Below, piece after piece: positions 53,719-53,753 of a stretch of DNA of 53,753 nucleotides; positions within the stretch are counted from its first letter, which is position 1; the number at the start of each line of letters is the position of its first letter. This stretch comes from an uncultured Kordia sp. (GTDB taxonomy: Bacteria; Bacteroidota; Bacteroidia; Flavobacteriales; Flavobacteriaceae): positions 1 to 53,753 of the forward strand of contig NZ_CANLEA010000032.1 of assembly GCF_947489565.1 (NCBI RefSeq), in the 5' to 3' direction. The notes under the pieces are model-generated. The model ran no database searches and was not told the DNA's origin. It worked only from the letters and a program-made list of their open reading frames with translations. The position numbers and the translations under genes were made by a program.

Positions 53719-53753
53719 ATGGAAAAGATACACTATCAAGTCACTCCAAGTTT
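53719..53753 (+). CDS. Start of a gene running off the right edge
   Basis: The last 35 bases read MEKIHYQVTPS, preceded by the A-rich leader AACTTAAAA. The gene continues outside the window. Product not recognisable from 11 residues. Confidence 0.5.
   Translation, partial: MEKIHYQVTPS

Overview
The window reads as a chromosomal segment of a marine member of the Flavobacteriaceae (Bacteroidota). The evidence is AT-rich DNA, proteins with type IX secretion (T9SS) type A and type B sorting tails, a fused SecDF, Flavobacteriia-type promoters (TAnnTTTG boxes), almost no Shine-Dalgarno sites, and small precursor peptides with the LxLNKxxI...GG leader known from Flavobacteriia. Kordia is my best genus guess, but that is inference.

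Layout. 1-11.6 kb (minus strand): a small exported protein, a 2534-residue T9SS-type-B repeat adhesin, and a second repeat adhesin that runs off the left edge; the two giants share a nearly identical block of about 1.34 kb. 12.0-16.0 kb (plus): folE, cysS, a yidD gene with no ordinary start codon, lgt and a DUF192 lipoprotein. 16.0-25.1 kb (minus): a DUF2855 protein, secDF, two exported proteins that look like copies of the periplasmic head of SecD without its membrane part, a DUF4412/GLPGLI-type protein, mdh and a DUF6588 barrel-like protein. 25.3-29.4 kb: two T9SS type A cargo proteins flanking gyrB. 29.6-33.3 kb: a TPR protein whose signal peptide is out of frame by one A, a single-ORF fusion of an AAA ATPase with a gamma-glutamylcyclotransferase-like domain, and a convergent dipeptide epimerase. 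33.5-44.4 kb: asnB, a DUF2911 protein, an AraC/GyrI-like fusion regulator behind an amidohydrolase lipoprotein, and a TPR/outer-membrane-barrel operon. 44.7-53.7 kb: ftsE followed by a surface-glycan cluster (methyltransferase, four glycosyltransferases, a ketoisomerase-type cupin, a hexapeptide acyltransferase), with two orphan RiPP-like precursor genes placed on either side of it, then trmL and small envelope genes.

The strongest candidates for something undescribed are: (i) the SecD-head-like lipoprotein and its neighbour next to secDF; (ii) the AAA-GGCT fusion; (iii) the paired RiPP precursors that have no maturation enzymes in the window; (iv) the shared block between the tandem adhesins. 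Smaller points are a possible one-base frameshift or phase switch (29620-29624), a start-codon-less yidD, a canonical Shine-Dalgarno before gyrB, and a VNTR-like heptamer element that recurs after glycan-cluster genes. Everything was read by eye; no alignments or database searches were run.
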